From Spirodela intermedia (taxonomy: Eukaryota > Streptophyta > Magnoliopsida > Alismatales > Araceae): a stretch of DNA of 64,000 nt. Position 1 is the stretch's first letter, and every line of letters starts with the position of its first letter. Shown here piece after piece: positions 23,337 through 34,149 of this stretch. The notes beneath the pieces were generated by a model. The model was not told the DNA's origin. It did no database searches and was given only the letters and a program-made list of their open reading frames with translations. The translations under genes and the position numbers were made by a program. The stretch covers positions 5,643,386 through 5,707,385 of the forward strand of contig LR746267.1 of the NCBI GenBank assembly GCA_902729315.2, written 5' to 3'.

Positions 23337-25250
23337 TTCATCAGTTGTTTCAATATGATTTAGAATTCATATGATTTACATGTATAGGTGCTATTATTAT
23401 CATATTACTTTGTATCTTTGAAAGCATATATTGAGATATTTAAGCATAAGTAATAATATAAACCACAGTTGAAATGAAAACTATTTGACTTCATATGCAA
23501 TATTAGTACACAATGTAATTCTCATTTACTAGACTGATAAGTTCAATGTGCAAAAGTCATTAATGTAAAAGTTTAATATGTTGAGGTAATAAGCTTAATG
23601 TACTCTATATACGATATAACTCACTGCATATTAACATTTCAAGTTTTATGTACTCTATCGTCTTACATCAAACTCCAAATGAATTGACTTTGTTGATGTC
23701 ATGGCTACAAACTTTCGCCAGTTGTGTTGTTCTGCAAACTCATATACTAACTCTTAGTTCACTAAGATATTAACATGTATGTGCTATGTCAGTGTATAAC
23801 AAAAAATGGTATATTAAAATATTATTGTTGTATTATTTTGTATTGCGAAACTAACATTTTCTGCAATGTTATCTTTTACCATTAGTATACTAAAATATTA
23901 TTGGTAGTATATTGTGCTTTATACGACAAATATTTTGTATATTGAAAAATAATCTTGTTGTTGTACTATGCTATTGCAAACTATAAAAGGACAATTTTAC
24001 CATTGCATGCTTTCATCACTTTGAAAGGTCATGTAAGATTTCAACAGTCCACACCTAAGTCAATGCAGGTGCTAGGTAAGTTACCTCAAGAAGACCAAAA
24101 TTATTGGAAATATTCTCATGACAAAAGACAGATATCTAGAAGTTAAATAGATGTAAGCTAAACACATAAAGCACATTTTAATATTAAGAAGACTAAAATA
24201 TCCTCTATTGGTATTTCCTCAATATGAAAACTTGTGTTGATCCCTCCCTTTTCATGAAGACAACACTAGTGTTCTTATGCTAAATTAGAATCTTTTAAAC
24301 TGAGCTTCTAATTTTAAAAGCTATAAAAGATTTCTAAGACAGTTCCATTTGTATGAAGAATATAATTCAAAACTTTGAATGCAAAATAGTTCTAACAATT
24401 TTAAAAAAGAGAAAAGGCAGCTGATTTTTGCAAAAATTCAGAAATCGGCACTTATACGCAGGTTTAGATACGTTGGTGTTCAAAGAGTTCTCCCCTCAGA
24501 CATTACCCAAGTCATGGTCAGACAGATCTGTATACATCTGCAATGTGAGACTGCTTTCTATAAGGTTTGTACATTCTTTGTATTACCGAAATAAAATTAA
24601 ATATACGTAACAATTCAAAACGCAGTCAAGTATAATTCATTACATGAACAGATCTGAGAAAATTTCTACCTCATTTTGGCAACAACGAAAGCTAACCTCA
24701 AAAAGAAAAAAGGGGCCAAAAGTTTTTAGTCGCCCAGTTGCAGCATGAGCAGAAGCCACTATTATCTACGACAGATGACTTTACCAGCATCACTATGGGA
24801 TACCGATCCATCTTGTCCTAATGCAAGTAAGCTGATCATCAAGGTATGGAAGTAGTTTTAGGGTGTCTCCATGCAACACGGATGGAAAGGGCCTAGGAGA
24901 AAGAGAGGCTACTGCAAGGGGAGGAATATGGTAAGAGTTATTGGACTCTCCTTAACATAAGGGTGCCGAAAGGTCTACCATCATCATTGATGCACACATG
25001 TAAGTCAGAGTGCTATGATAAACATAATTGGATCCTTAAAAGCCTGGTGGGAATCTCTCCACTTAGATCAATCTGAGATTACGGCAAGATACAGCTAGTG
25101 ACGGTTTCGTAAGGTAGAGCAGATCATCAGGAGATCATATGTTTCATGCGCTGAAGGATAAAATGATTACGATCGAAAATACCTAGCAAGATGGGCTGGC
25201 GTTGTGATTCACAAAGGCAGAAAAGGAACAGTTTTTGGCGTAGAGGGTTG

Positions 25251-25322
25251 GTGCCAAGCGGAGACGTGAGGGACCACATAAGGCAGATGGAAACGTGAGG
25301 TGCCAAGCGGAGACGTGAGGGA
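25251..25322. repeat. 23-bp motif repeated at 49-bp spacing
   Basis: The motif 'gtgccaagcggagacgtgag' plus 'gga' occurs at 25251 and again at 25300, with a related 'aaacgtgag' between. It lies in a putative LTR or promoter-like stretch. Confidence 0.8.
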
Positions 25323-26228
25323 TGAACACTTGTCTCAACGAAGAGCGGCTTCAGCAGACTTGAGACAGAAGTGTGGTTGACGGAAGTATGGGTCCACAAA
25401 TGGATACTAAGGTCGTGAGAGCAAGCTAATGACTATTTAAGGCGTCTAATCAGAAGATTAGGAGAAGAGAGGGAGACAAGGATGAGAAGACATGCAAAGA
25501 GAGAGGAAGAACGAGAAGAGGCGCAGAAGGGAGAGGGAGACGGGAAGAAGAAGAGAAAGAAGATAACGCAGAGATTGGGGCATCTCATCCTGCGTGAGGA
25601 TCTCTCTCCCATCTCTCTTCGTCTCGCTAGCTGAGGCAAAATCAAAGTAAAAATTCTCAATTCAATAACCCAAGACGAAGATTACAGAATTTAAATAGCC
25701 TCATTTAAATTCTTTCTCTCTATGTTTGTCTTTATAGTGAAAGAGAAAGAGAAATACATATCCGTACATATATTATTATCCACAAATAAGCAATTGTTAT
25801 CCCAAATTAGCATTTTTTGCCTAAATAAGTCCTTCCTCTCATTTTCAGCTTAGTTACTACTAATTAAGGGAAGCTATGAGTTTCCCTCATTCACATGTTG
25901 CTGAGTCTTTCAACTTCCACCTCCCCCAAATCCCGATGGACTGGAACCAAAAATCACGGGCCGCATAATCATTATTTATCGAGATTGAGGCCGGAAAAGA
26001 TGGATAAAGATTAAAAAATAAATAATAATATCTTGAAGTCCTTGTAAACATAAAACACGGTTTCATGTGCGCCCAGTCCACTGTAGCCGCATTATTCTGA
26101 GGGGCAAGCGTGCCATGGCGCGTGTCGATGTGGTACCACATCTCAAATTCAATAAAATAGAGTTATTACGTATATTGGAGTTATGGAGACTACAAATCTG
26201 GGGGGGGGTTCATGGGGATACTTCCCTT

Positions 26229-26246
26229 ACGTGGAAGGCACGTGTC
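26229..26246 (+). promoter_or_regulatory. Paired ACGT elements (ABRE/G-box-like)
   Basis: ACGTGG (26229-26234) and CACGTGTC (26239-26246) lie ten bases apart. This spacing is typical of abscisic-acid-response modules bound by bZIP factors. They precede the FLZ gene by about 1.9 kb from its ATG. The leader of that gene is long, so they may be near its true promoter. Function is inferred. Confidence 0.45.
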
Positions 26247-26729
26247 ACCATGTGCAACGCTGCAGAATCAAAAGAGGGCCTTGGGAGAAAATTACTAAAT
26301 TGGGTCAGAGGAAATATCTTACGTCACGAGAGGAGAGAAGTCGTGTGGTCCCAAAGAAAGAGGGTAAGATTTTCGGTGCGTTGGCAGACTAACATCTCGA
26401 CACGTAAACGGATGACGGTTCCCCCTTCTGGGAACGATAAATAGATTTCCCTCGTATTTACTACGGATTCGAAATGGATAAGATCTCGGGGTTCGGAATA
26501 GATTTGGATAAATGCCACTGAAAATGTACATAATTACGTCAGCCGCTGATCCACATGATCTATGGATGTGAGGCCCCGTGGGCACATGAGATGCCAAATC
26601 GGGGACAGAATTTTGCGCCAGCTGGAATAGTGGGGGGCCCTCAACGTGAGCCCGTTTTCCGAAGGGGAGCGAGCGCCTTGTTGCACAGTGAGGAGACAGA
26701 AAACCGCCCTCCAAATCGAACGATTAGAC

Positions 26730-27060
26730 GGGCAGAGAGAGAGAGAGAGAGGAGAGAGTGGCAGAACGGGGGACAGTAACTGGTTTAGTGGGTGAGAGGG
26801 AGAGTAGGAGGTGGGAGAGATGAGAAGACTGTGTACACAGCGAGCGAGATAGAGATAGAGAGAGAGAGAGAAGACCAAGCCTCGCAGGGACCATTTGGCA
26901 ACCCCTCGCTGAATGTCGTGTCAGTTGCTCATGCACCTCGGTGCTGTACAGAGTCTGTTCTGTTTTGCCGTCGTCAAAGACGGAAGAACCTTCCTCACTC
27001 CCTCTCTCTCTCTCTCTCTCTATCCATCTGTCTATCGTTATCTTTCTTACTCGTTCTCTG
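26730..27060. repeat. AG/TC microsatellites in the probable promoter or leader of the FLZ gene
   Basis: AG runs occur near 26731-26756 and 26850-26871, and a TC run lies near 27000-27023. Such CT-rich tracts are common in plant 5' leaders. The transcription start was not determined. Confidence 0.7.
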
Positions 27061-27250
27061 TTGATTTCTGCTTGACACACAACGGAGAAACACCTCTCAG
27101 CGACCCTCTGAGTGTCTCCCGCATTCTTTCTCCTCATTTGTCTGCCTTCTGTTCTATTTGGAGACGCATCCCTCCTTCCTCCGCGGCTTCCTCTCCCTGC
27201 TTCTGCAGCTCTGGGGGAGTCCACTGTGATCTCTCTAGATTGCAGACTGC

Positions 27251-27280
27251 GATGGAGATGGAGACTAGCCTGGAGTCTTA
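27251..27280 (+). other. Upstream ORF, 9 codons, in the FLZ leader
   Basis: An ATG at 27251 opens a nine-codon frame ending in TAA. It lies upstream of the FLZ coding region if the leader is unspliced. Confidence 0.4.
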
Positions 27281-27857
27281 AGACTCTGTCGGGAATGATA
27301 TATCTGATAGAACAGGGTCTATAATCTCGTCTGCTTTTCTGCATCAAGTAGAGCTTATGTTCTCGAGGATCAGATGCGTCATTATTTTCTCCTCAGATGA
27401 TTATACGCGTTCGATATCGTTTCCTTTGGTTTCGAGGAGTTCGCCGGCTTGCGAGAGGGTTTTGAGTGATTTCCGAGAGTTCTTTCAGGGTTTTTATCAG
27501 AAAGTGCTAAGAAATCGCTGGAGGCTAAGCCCTTCTCCCTCCGCTCCGCTCCTTCGGCCTCCCTTCCCTCTTTCGTTCCCGCTTTATATTTCCGTTTGGG
27601 GAGCCCCAGTTTTTTCTTTGGGTCTCCGCTTGCCGTCAGGGTGTTTTCTTCTGGGGAGTTGGGGATTTGAAGCTGGAACCGATTTAGATTAGAAGGCATA
27701 CCGTCTGATCTCACCGCCGTGGAGAAGATTCAGAGGGCTCTCTCTCCTTGGGTGACTGCCGAAGGGGGGGATCTAGGATACAAAGGAGACTAGAAAGGAC
27801 GAACCGCTCTCTCTCTCTCTCTAAATACACTAGGAACAGGATCTGCTGGTAACCAAA

Positions 27858-27899
27858 ATGAGGAATATAGCGGCTGCTTGGGCTCCATTCCCGCTGTAA
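27858..27899 (+). other. Upstream ORF, 13 codons, in the FLZ leader
   Basis: An ATG at 27858 encodes MRNIAAAWAPFPL and stops at TAA. It ends 210 bases before the FLZ start codon. It might be removed if the leader contains an intron. Confidence 0.45.
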
Positions 27900-28006
27900 G
27901 GTCAAGCTTCCCATTCAGATTTAATATCAGAACCTGCAGAATTTTTCCTCGATTATCTGGATTCGTCTTCTCAACGTTGTGTTTCTGCGCTGATTTCTCG
28001 TTGAGA

Positions 28007-28141
28007 ATGAAAAAATTGAAGAGCATCAGATCTGATAGAGACCTCGTCTTTCTTGTAGTTCCAGTGGCTTTCTCTGAGCTTCTGCCCGTGGCCAAGGCAG
28101 GCGAAGGTTATGCTGAGGAGGAGGAGGTCCGGAGGAGCTGA
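28007..28141 (+). other. Upstream ORF, 44 codons, overlapping the FLZ start codon
   Basis: The ATG at 28007 opens a frame that ends with TGA at 28139-28141, past the FLZ start at 28110 and in another frame. A ribosome translating it could not reinitiate normally at the FLZ ATG. It would therefore repress unless skipped or spliced out. Confidence 0.5.
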
Positions 28142-29178
28142 CTACTCCACCCTCTCATCACCCTCTGGCAGATACACCAAACCCTCCGCCTCCCTCTTCC
28201 CATCCCCTCGAGTTTCCCCTTGCGGTCTCACCGGCAAGGGGTTCTCAGACCCACAAGTTGTGATGAACCCTACCTCCATTCTAGTGACCAACCTCTCCTC
28301 TACCGGAGGGAACACCTCCTCCGGAGTAAACTTGATGAAGCCTTCTGCAGAGGCCTCCGGCCGGCCGCCGCATGAGAACCGGCGGCGCTTCTGGGAGAGC
28401 GGGGGCTTAAGAGGCGTCGGGCTCGCCATTGTTGATGCTCTCAACGACGAGGGAAGTGAGTCGAGATCGTCTAGACTCCATCAAAGGATGGTCTTTCTCG
28501 GATCGCGACTGAAGATCCAGATACCGCCGGCACCTCAGTCATCCTGCGTCGAATCCCCTCGCGTTCCGATCGAATTCGGCATCAAAACCAAGAATTTGCT
28601 TCTTGGTTCCCTCTCGCCGAGCTGGAGTCCGAAGGTGGAGGCCTCGGCTCCCCCGCTTCTTGCGGGTTCTCTATCCATGGCTGAGAGGGAGCTCTCGGAG
28701 GACTACACCTGTGTGATCACCCGCGGGCCGAACCCGAAGACCGCCCACATCTTCAACGGCTATGTTGTGGAAAGCCGAGGCGAAGGCCTACCTGCCCAGT
28801 GGAGGGCGAGTAGCTTGCTGACAAATCAACCAGAGGACTCTTCGGCGGGGTTTTTGAGCATCTGCTATTTCTGCAAGAGGGGTCTGGGGCTGGGCAAGGA
28901 AACGTATATTTACAGGTCAGTCATTGGCTCTTTCTCTCATCATCAACGACTACTCCATCACCAGCGATAATCTGGGAGATGTTCTTCAGAAAACAATACG
29001 CGAGAAGCAAGCTTCTTTGACTAGTTATTTTATCTAACGTAAGGTTCTCATGGTAGACTATGATCGCCTGCTTTCCAGGGGTGACAAGTCGTTCTGCAGT
29101 ATGGAATGCCGGCACCAGACGATGCTGTTCGACGCCGAGGTGGACGACTATTCCTCGAAGCTCGCCCGGTCCCCATGA
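28110..29178 (+). CDS. FCS-like zinc finger (FLZ, DUF581) protein
   Basis: FLZ proteins are plant-specific adaptors that bind SnRK1 kinase subunits and act in sugar, energy and abscisic-acid signalling. Two exons, 28110-28915 and 29079-29178, join in frame (GT-AG) to 301 residues. The FLZ zinc finger is FLSICYFCKRGLGLGKETYI, then RGDKSFCSMECRHQTMLFDA, with zinc ligands Cys252, Cys255, Cys275 and Cys279 (CX2C...CX3C). The intron falls inside the finger, just before GDKSFC. Other family blocks are the MLRRRRS start, GVGLAIVDALND near residue 102, SRLKIQIPP near 132, and EDYTCVITRGPNPKTAHIF near 197. It stands alone, with no clear partner gene. Upstream ORFs suggest translational control. Confidence 0.93.
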
Positions 29179-30200
29179 TTTCTCTTCTCGTTGATCCGAC
29201 GGAGCTTATCGTTCCTCAGCCCTGGTAAGTTCTTACGGGGGCCCGGGGATTCCCGCTTCCATGCCATAGGACTATAGCGTAGTTACAGTGGATAATGGGT
29301 GATCGTCTACTATTTTATTGAGATACCAGAAGATCACTGGGAGCCCGCAAATGTTTCCTGTTTTGGTCGGTAGCCCCCATTTCCAGGGGATGAGAAAAGC
29401 TGTTATCCCCCACATGGGATTCAACAGCTTTCTACTTTTAGGCATTGCCGTACAAAAAGAATACACAGCTTGTGAGCTTGTGAGCTTGTGAGCTTGTGAG
29501 CTTGTGAGCTCTGCCCTTTCGTCCCTTGGAAAAACGTGAGGCCCCAAGTTAGATGTTTCTGAACTCGAAGTTACCTCGTCTTCGAGGAAGGTTACTGCTA
29601 ATTGGCCCGAGCTATATGCTTCTAAGGTCTTAACCTGAAATCTTTCTCTCGCTGGGTTGGCCCAACGTTAGAAAAGCGGGGAGTACTGGATGTTGGGCGG
29701 ACACTGGTAAAACCGAGTCCTCCTTGTGGCTGTTTAAGACTCTTCGGTTCCTGCTTTAGTCCCAGGCTGGCCCGGCCCATCCAGGCCTTCTATTCAAAGA
29801 ACCCTCACGTTAAATATCCCTGCCAAAGAACGAGCTAAGCAGCCGCAGCCTTTTTTTTCAGAAATTTACATCGGCGTCAGCTGCTTAATGACGGCCGCGT
29901 AGACGCCGTCATCGGAGATCATCCACCGTGTGGACCTCTCTGACGTTGACACTCGATGATTAGGTCAGCTGTTGTCCCCACCCTCCCCACCCCAGGCTAA
30001 GGGTCATCCACATACTCCCACTAGGTATGTGCCGGAGAGCCCATGAAGAGAGGATTAATTGCACCAGACAACCCTGTCTCTGGCCTTACCGCTGACCTAG
30101 AATTTTTTAATACAGTTGATGTATTATATGACTTCCCTTCATAAAATATTGACCTATTTTATTTCATTTCATTCGAGGGGCAATGCACCCTTCAGCAGAA
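29179..30200. other. Downstream flank of the FLZ gene
   Basis: This is moderate-GC DNA without an open coding frame. A GTAAGT donor-like site near 29224 could start a 3' UTR intron. The 8-bp repeat at 29467-29510 lies here. Nothing else is recognised. Confidence 0.4.
29467..29510. repeat. 8-bp tandem repeat, five copies
   Basis: Five perfect copies of 'agcttgtg' plus a partial sixth. Confidence 0.95.
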
Positions 30201-30813
30201 GGTCAAAAGGACCAGGAACATTGGGTTCGGTTGACACGTTAAACTAATTTCTAAGTAAAATTCTATTTCTATTTTTTATCATGCCTATTATTCCCTAGCT
30301 GAACTTGGGCTTGAAATCATCTGCTTGAAATCTCGCTGTCAAATGTATTGCAGATGTATAGATAAGTCCCACAAAACTAATCCAGAGTAAGGTTTAATGC
30401 CGTCTAATTCGAACTTTTGATTCATACTTTCACATGGAAATATCGGTCAACAATAGAGCATGATCCATTTTTCATGACATCTTGGGGATTTGCTGGTTCT
30501 GACCAAAGAAGCAGTTTCACTCAGGTATCATTAAATTGACTGTGGTATTTTTCATTCCATCGTAATCCAACCAAAAGGCCTTTCTACTTATTATAGGCTA
30601 TGAACTGGATTAAAATTGTTCTCAACGGATTCAACCAGGTCATTCTCAGTCGCTGCACTTGCTGACAAAAGTAATACTTCTCTCATATCTTAACCAAAGC
30701 AAAGCTTAAACCCTGCTATTCTGAATTTTCTCCTTTACAACTTTATAATATACTATTCTATTGTGTCCAAGGAAAAAGAAACTACAAGTATGCTTCTTGT
30801 TAAATCTACTTAC

Positions 30814-30997
30814 CATAATTTGAGACCGCAATGAAACCTTCCAAATGAACGTTGACTGCATAAGAGGAGGCGATTATGATGACTGACGGCGTAGGTTTCT
30901 CAAGAGAGATGCCCAACGAGATGAGATGATGAATGATTTCGAAATGGTAGCGCCCATTGACCATCAGTGGGGATACATAGAGAAGAGTGTCACACAC
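30814..30997 (-). other. Candidate exon of an unidentified gene or gene fragment
   Basis: On the minus strand a 184-base open stretch is bounded by a pyrimidine-rich TTTAG acceptor and a perfect GTAAGT donor. It reads VCDTLLYVSPLMVNGRYHF onward, with normal amino-acid composition. A possible next exon begins at 30661 after TTTTGTCAG. It continues in the matching phase as SAATENDLVESVENNFN, then stops. Further open pieces lie near 30440-30520 (GSCSIVDRYFHVK) and 30300-30380 (a hydrophobic segment, ISFVGLIYTSAIHLTA). I did not recognise the family. It could be the 3' part of a gene, a pseudogene, or an exon captured by a transposon. Confidence 0.35.
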
Positions 30998-31149
30998 CTA
31001 AAGAGAACAGTGGTTGGACTCAATATGTGAAAACATGCGTTGGTAAACTAATGTCCTCAGGGGAAAGGTGGCTAAGAGGTGTATTGTGTCGTACAATGTC
31101 AAAACATCCTGCCAAAGGTTTATGATGGATAAATCAGAAAAAGTCCATT

Positions 31150-32780
31150 GATGGCTCTTTCCTATAAATAGGAGGTATTACAACAATATTAATTCTCATT
31201 CTCCTCTTCACATAGAAAACCTATCTAATTGGTGAACATGCTGCCTCTACAATCAAATTGATGAAGCTATTCAAGTCATTGTCTATTTGCTGTTTCACGA
31301 AACTTCAAACACCATTCAATTTTGCATCTAATTCTCAATAAAAATTGTTAAAAAGAAGCTCGAGACATTTATGTCAAAAAGACTTTTAGATATTACAGTC
31401 ATTTTTTTTAATTTATATTTAAAATTATCTGATAAAATTACTTTAAAGCATCTAACAATTTATTAGATATTAGATTTTGTGTTCATATTTTTTGGATTCA
31501 AATAATCAATTCTATATAAAAAAGCAATAACATGTACTAATTTCAAGTTATTAAATCTTGTATACTTTATAAACTCATTTCAATATTACATCAAAGTTCA
31601 CACAAAATCGATTCTCTAAATCATTAGTTCTAGTCATTGCCATTTTCATAACTATTGATACTTATTAAATTATTAGAATTTTGAGTGGTAAATTCATCAT
31701 TAATTAAAAAATAAAAATATTAGAATCAATGACATTCCTTAAAGTCATGTATGATATTTGAAATTATTAGTATGTATTCTCTAAAAATTTATATTTAACT
31801 AATTTCAAGCACATATCTATCAGATCATTTTTGCATATTATATGCACATATAATAGTCAACATAATTATTTATATATAGTTATTCAACATACTCAAGGTT
31901 TTTGATGTAACATAAACAATTTTACATCATGCATCTAATTAGGAGCAATAAAAAGATAACATTGGACATTTTATTCTTCATGAAGTCAGATATCTTAATT
32001 GGTCTTATCCAGTTTCATATGCCTTATTTATCATTAGAGTTGGGTTCCGTTACAACTTTGATATTTCTAGAAACATCAAGAAGGTAGGCTCACAAACAAG
32101 AAAAACTCTCATTATGTCAATTGATATCTTGGGACTTCAATTTAAAGTAAATGAAATTTTCTCAATATAAAACATATTCTAAATAAATAGAACATAAGTT
32201 CTTAAATCACATAAAATAGATTGTAAAAAAAATCAAAATAAGTGCTGAAATGATGGAAAATAAATTCTAGTAGACTCTAAACTCTTTTAATAAGTGCTGA
32301 AATGATATCACTAAACTCTTTTTAATGATTTTTTTTCATTTTTCGTGATTTATGTTTAGTGTGTAAGGTATTGGTGATATTCTAAGATTATTATATTATG
32401 ATTTAATATAATAATGATTTATGTTTATATTATGATTTAATAGATATTGGTGATTATATTATGATTTAATAGTGTGTAAGGTATTGGTGATTATATTATG
32501 ATTTATGTTTATTATATTATGATTTAATAGATCTCCACTTATGACTTTTTTTTTCTTTGTTATTACTGTTATTAATTACTAAAGAAAATAACAATTTGGT
32601 ACACCTTGAGGGAGGATTTCTATTTTATTTCAGGACTAATGTTCAATTCATAAGTGGAGATTATCAATTAGGGTATTAAAAAAATACGAGTTAAAAATGA
32701 GCTTACGTCCATATTATATTATTAAATTTTCCTCATTCCCCTATCCTGAATAAATTTATCCATATGATATTACGCCGCTA
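31150..32780. other. AT-rich DNA, no gene
   Basis: A plus-strand TATAAATAGG box near 31163 followed by a pyrimidine-rich stretch looks like an LTR or small-element promoter, but no element ends were found. The rest is very AT-rich with imperfect repeats of 'gattatattatgattta' near 32340-32530. Confidence 0.4.
32340..32530. repeat. Imperfect AT-rich tandem repeats
   Basis: Repeated 'ttatattatgatttaatag' and 'gtgtaaggtattggtgat' blocks in varying order. Confidence 0.75.
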
Positions 32781-33179
32781 TTCCATTTGCACGATGAGTG
32801 TGATGTGTATGGGGCCACAATATTTTGGTTCACTTTAAGATCTGCCCTTGGGTTACACCCATCGAGGATTATGGGCCACTGGCACTCTCCTTATTGGTCT
32901 CACGTTGGATCTGGTAAATGTTTAACAGGCCCAGATCGGAACCTCCATTATGCCAACAAGCCGTTCGTTGCTCTTACGAGAAGTGGGAACCATAGAGAGA
33001 CGGACATCAGCGTGGGGAGGAGACTAATGGTTCCTGTTTAGGTTTTGTGGCTGTCAAACAGCTCGGCGTCGATCGCCGCCGTTCCTGGCCGTTCTTCATC
33101 TCTCTAGATCATCTTCTCCTGTTCTATATCTTTTCGGAAAAGTTTCGCTAAGCTCACCCGGGGTCCTTTAGTTCGACTG

Positions 33180-33370
33180 GTCAGCGACAGAGTACGAAAT
33201 GGAGAAATAAGAAGAACAAGAACAACAAGGGCCAAAAAAAACAAGAATAACAACGAAGCTACGAACAAGTAGAATATAAAAGAACAAGAAAGCAAGATGC
33301 GGAACAAGAAGAAGAGCAAGAGGAAGTGGAACAGGAACAGGGCCAAAAGTAACAGCAACAACAAGTTTAA
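33180..33370. repeat. AAC/AAG-rich simple sequence 3' of GNAT copy
   Basis: The plus strand is a run of 'aagaacaag', 'aacaacaag' and similar units. The same kind of sequence lies directly 3' of the GNAT pseudogene (36940-37150) and of the other intact GNAT gene (47340-47490). It therefore belongs to the duplicated unit and predates the duplications. Confidence 0.75.
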
Positions 33371-33440
33371 CATTTTTCCTTCAAATAGACCAGCATGAAA
33401 TATTATTTATTGTAAAGGAGGTTATTTGGAAGCAGTGGGA

Positions 33441-33971
33441 TCAGAGCTTGGGATCTACACGGATGATACTGTATCTCGCCACGTCCCAGACCTTTCCCTT
33501 CGTCGCGTAGAACTTCCGGTGCTCCCCCTCCCTCGTGAACCCCGCCTTTTCGAGGGCCTTCTGCATCGACGCGTTCTCCACTGCCACCAGCGCCTCCACC
33601 CTCTGCACCGTGGTGAACACCTCGAAGACGGTGGCTACCGCCAGCCTCAACGCCGCCGTCGCGATCCCCCGGTTCCAGTTCTTGCGGACGACGCAGCCTG
33701 AGAACGTTGCCCGGCAGCTGTTTCTCCCGGACTTCGGCCTGGCCGACACAAAGCCCACGGGCGTGCCACCGACGCAAATGGCCCTGAACCAAGGGTGGGG
33801 GAGGACGGTGCTCTTGAGGTACTCCATAGCTTCTTCCCGCGTTCTGCGGGTCTCCCAGTGGGTGAAGTAACTGACCTGATCGTCTGCTATCCACATAAGA
33901 AGGTGGTCGACGTCAGAGAGCTCCATACGCCGGAGGGTGATCTCCGGCGGCGTCGTCTTCTCGGGAACCAT
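33441..33971 (-). CDS. GNAT-family N-acetyltransferase (RimJ/RimL-like), copy 2
   Basis: This single-exon, 176-residue protein should transfer an acetyl group from acetyl-CoA to an amine. The substrate is unknown, and related plant proteins (Arabidopsis At2g32020/At2g32030 type, recalled) are cytosolic or nuclear. Visible blocks are TLRRMELSDVDHLL (12-25), HPWFRAICVGGTPVGFVSA (59-77), the cofactor loop NWNRGIATAAL (99-109), and VEALVAVENASMQKALEKAG (125-144). The start is the ATG at 33971. A longer upstream frame has Pro-rich low-complexity sequence and is unlikely. The loop has Asn100 where relatives have the first Gly of W-G-R-G. Arg101-Gly102-Ile-Ala remain. Length equals that of copy 3. 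It is flanked 3' by AAC-rich sequence shared with the other minus-strand copies. Confidence 0.88.
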   Translation of the reverse strand: MVPEKTTPPEITLRRMELSDVDHLLMWIADDQVSYFTHWETRRTREEAMEYLKSTVLPHPWFRAICVGGTPVGFVSARPKSGRNSCRATFSGCVVRKNWNRGIATAALRLAVATVFEVFTTVQRVEALVAVENASMQKALEKAGFTREGEHRKFYATKGKVWDVARYSIIRVDPKL

Positions 33972-34149
33972 TACCTTTCTGTGAAGGAACTCAAGTGAAG
34001 GATACGACGGCCAGACAGAGCCTTGAAGGAGAAGAGTCAACCGGGGGGGAGGGGGGGGGGGGACACCCTTATTTAAAGCACAACTATTCAATAACTTAAT
34101 TAGAAATAGCCCATGGAAGATCGTGAAACCCACCCTGTTGAAAAGGACT

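Larger units (their letters stand above)
22775..26200. other. Intergenic DNA, mostly AT-rich
   Basis: This stretch contains the PPR 5' flank with a short AG run near 22832-22860, the 34-bp repeat at 23222-23336, and an LTR-like stretch around 24900-25700. The latter has a TATTTAAGG box near 25434 and a purine-rich leader. No open frame here has coding character. Confidence 0.5.

Noticed and set aside
33972-34133. 54-residue N-terminal extension of GNAT copy 2
   Set aside because: The extension is mostly translated poly-G/poly-C, is absent from copy 3, and lacks any targeting character. The ATG at 33971 matches the copy 3 start.
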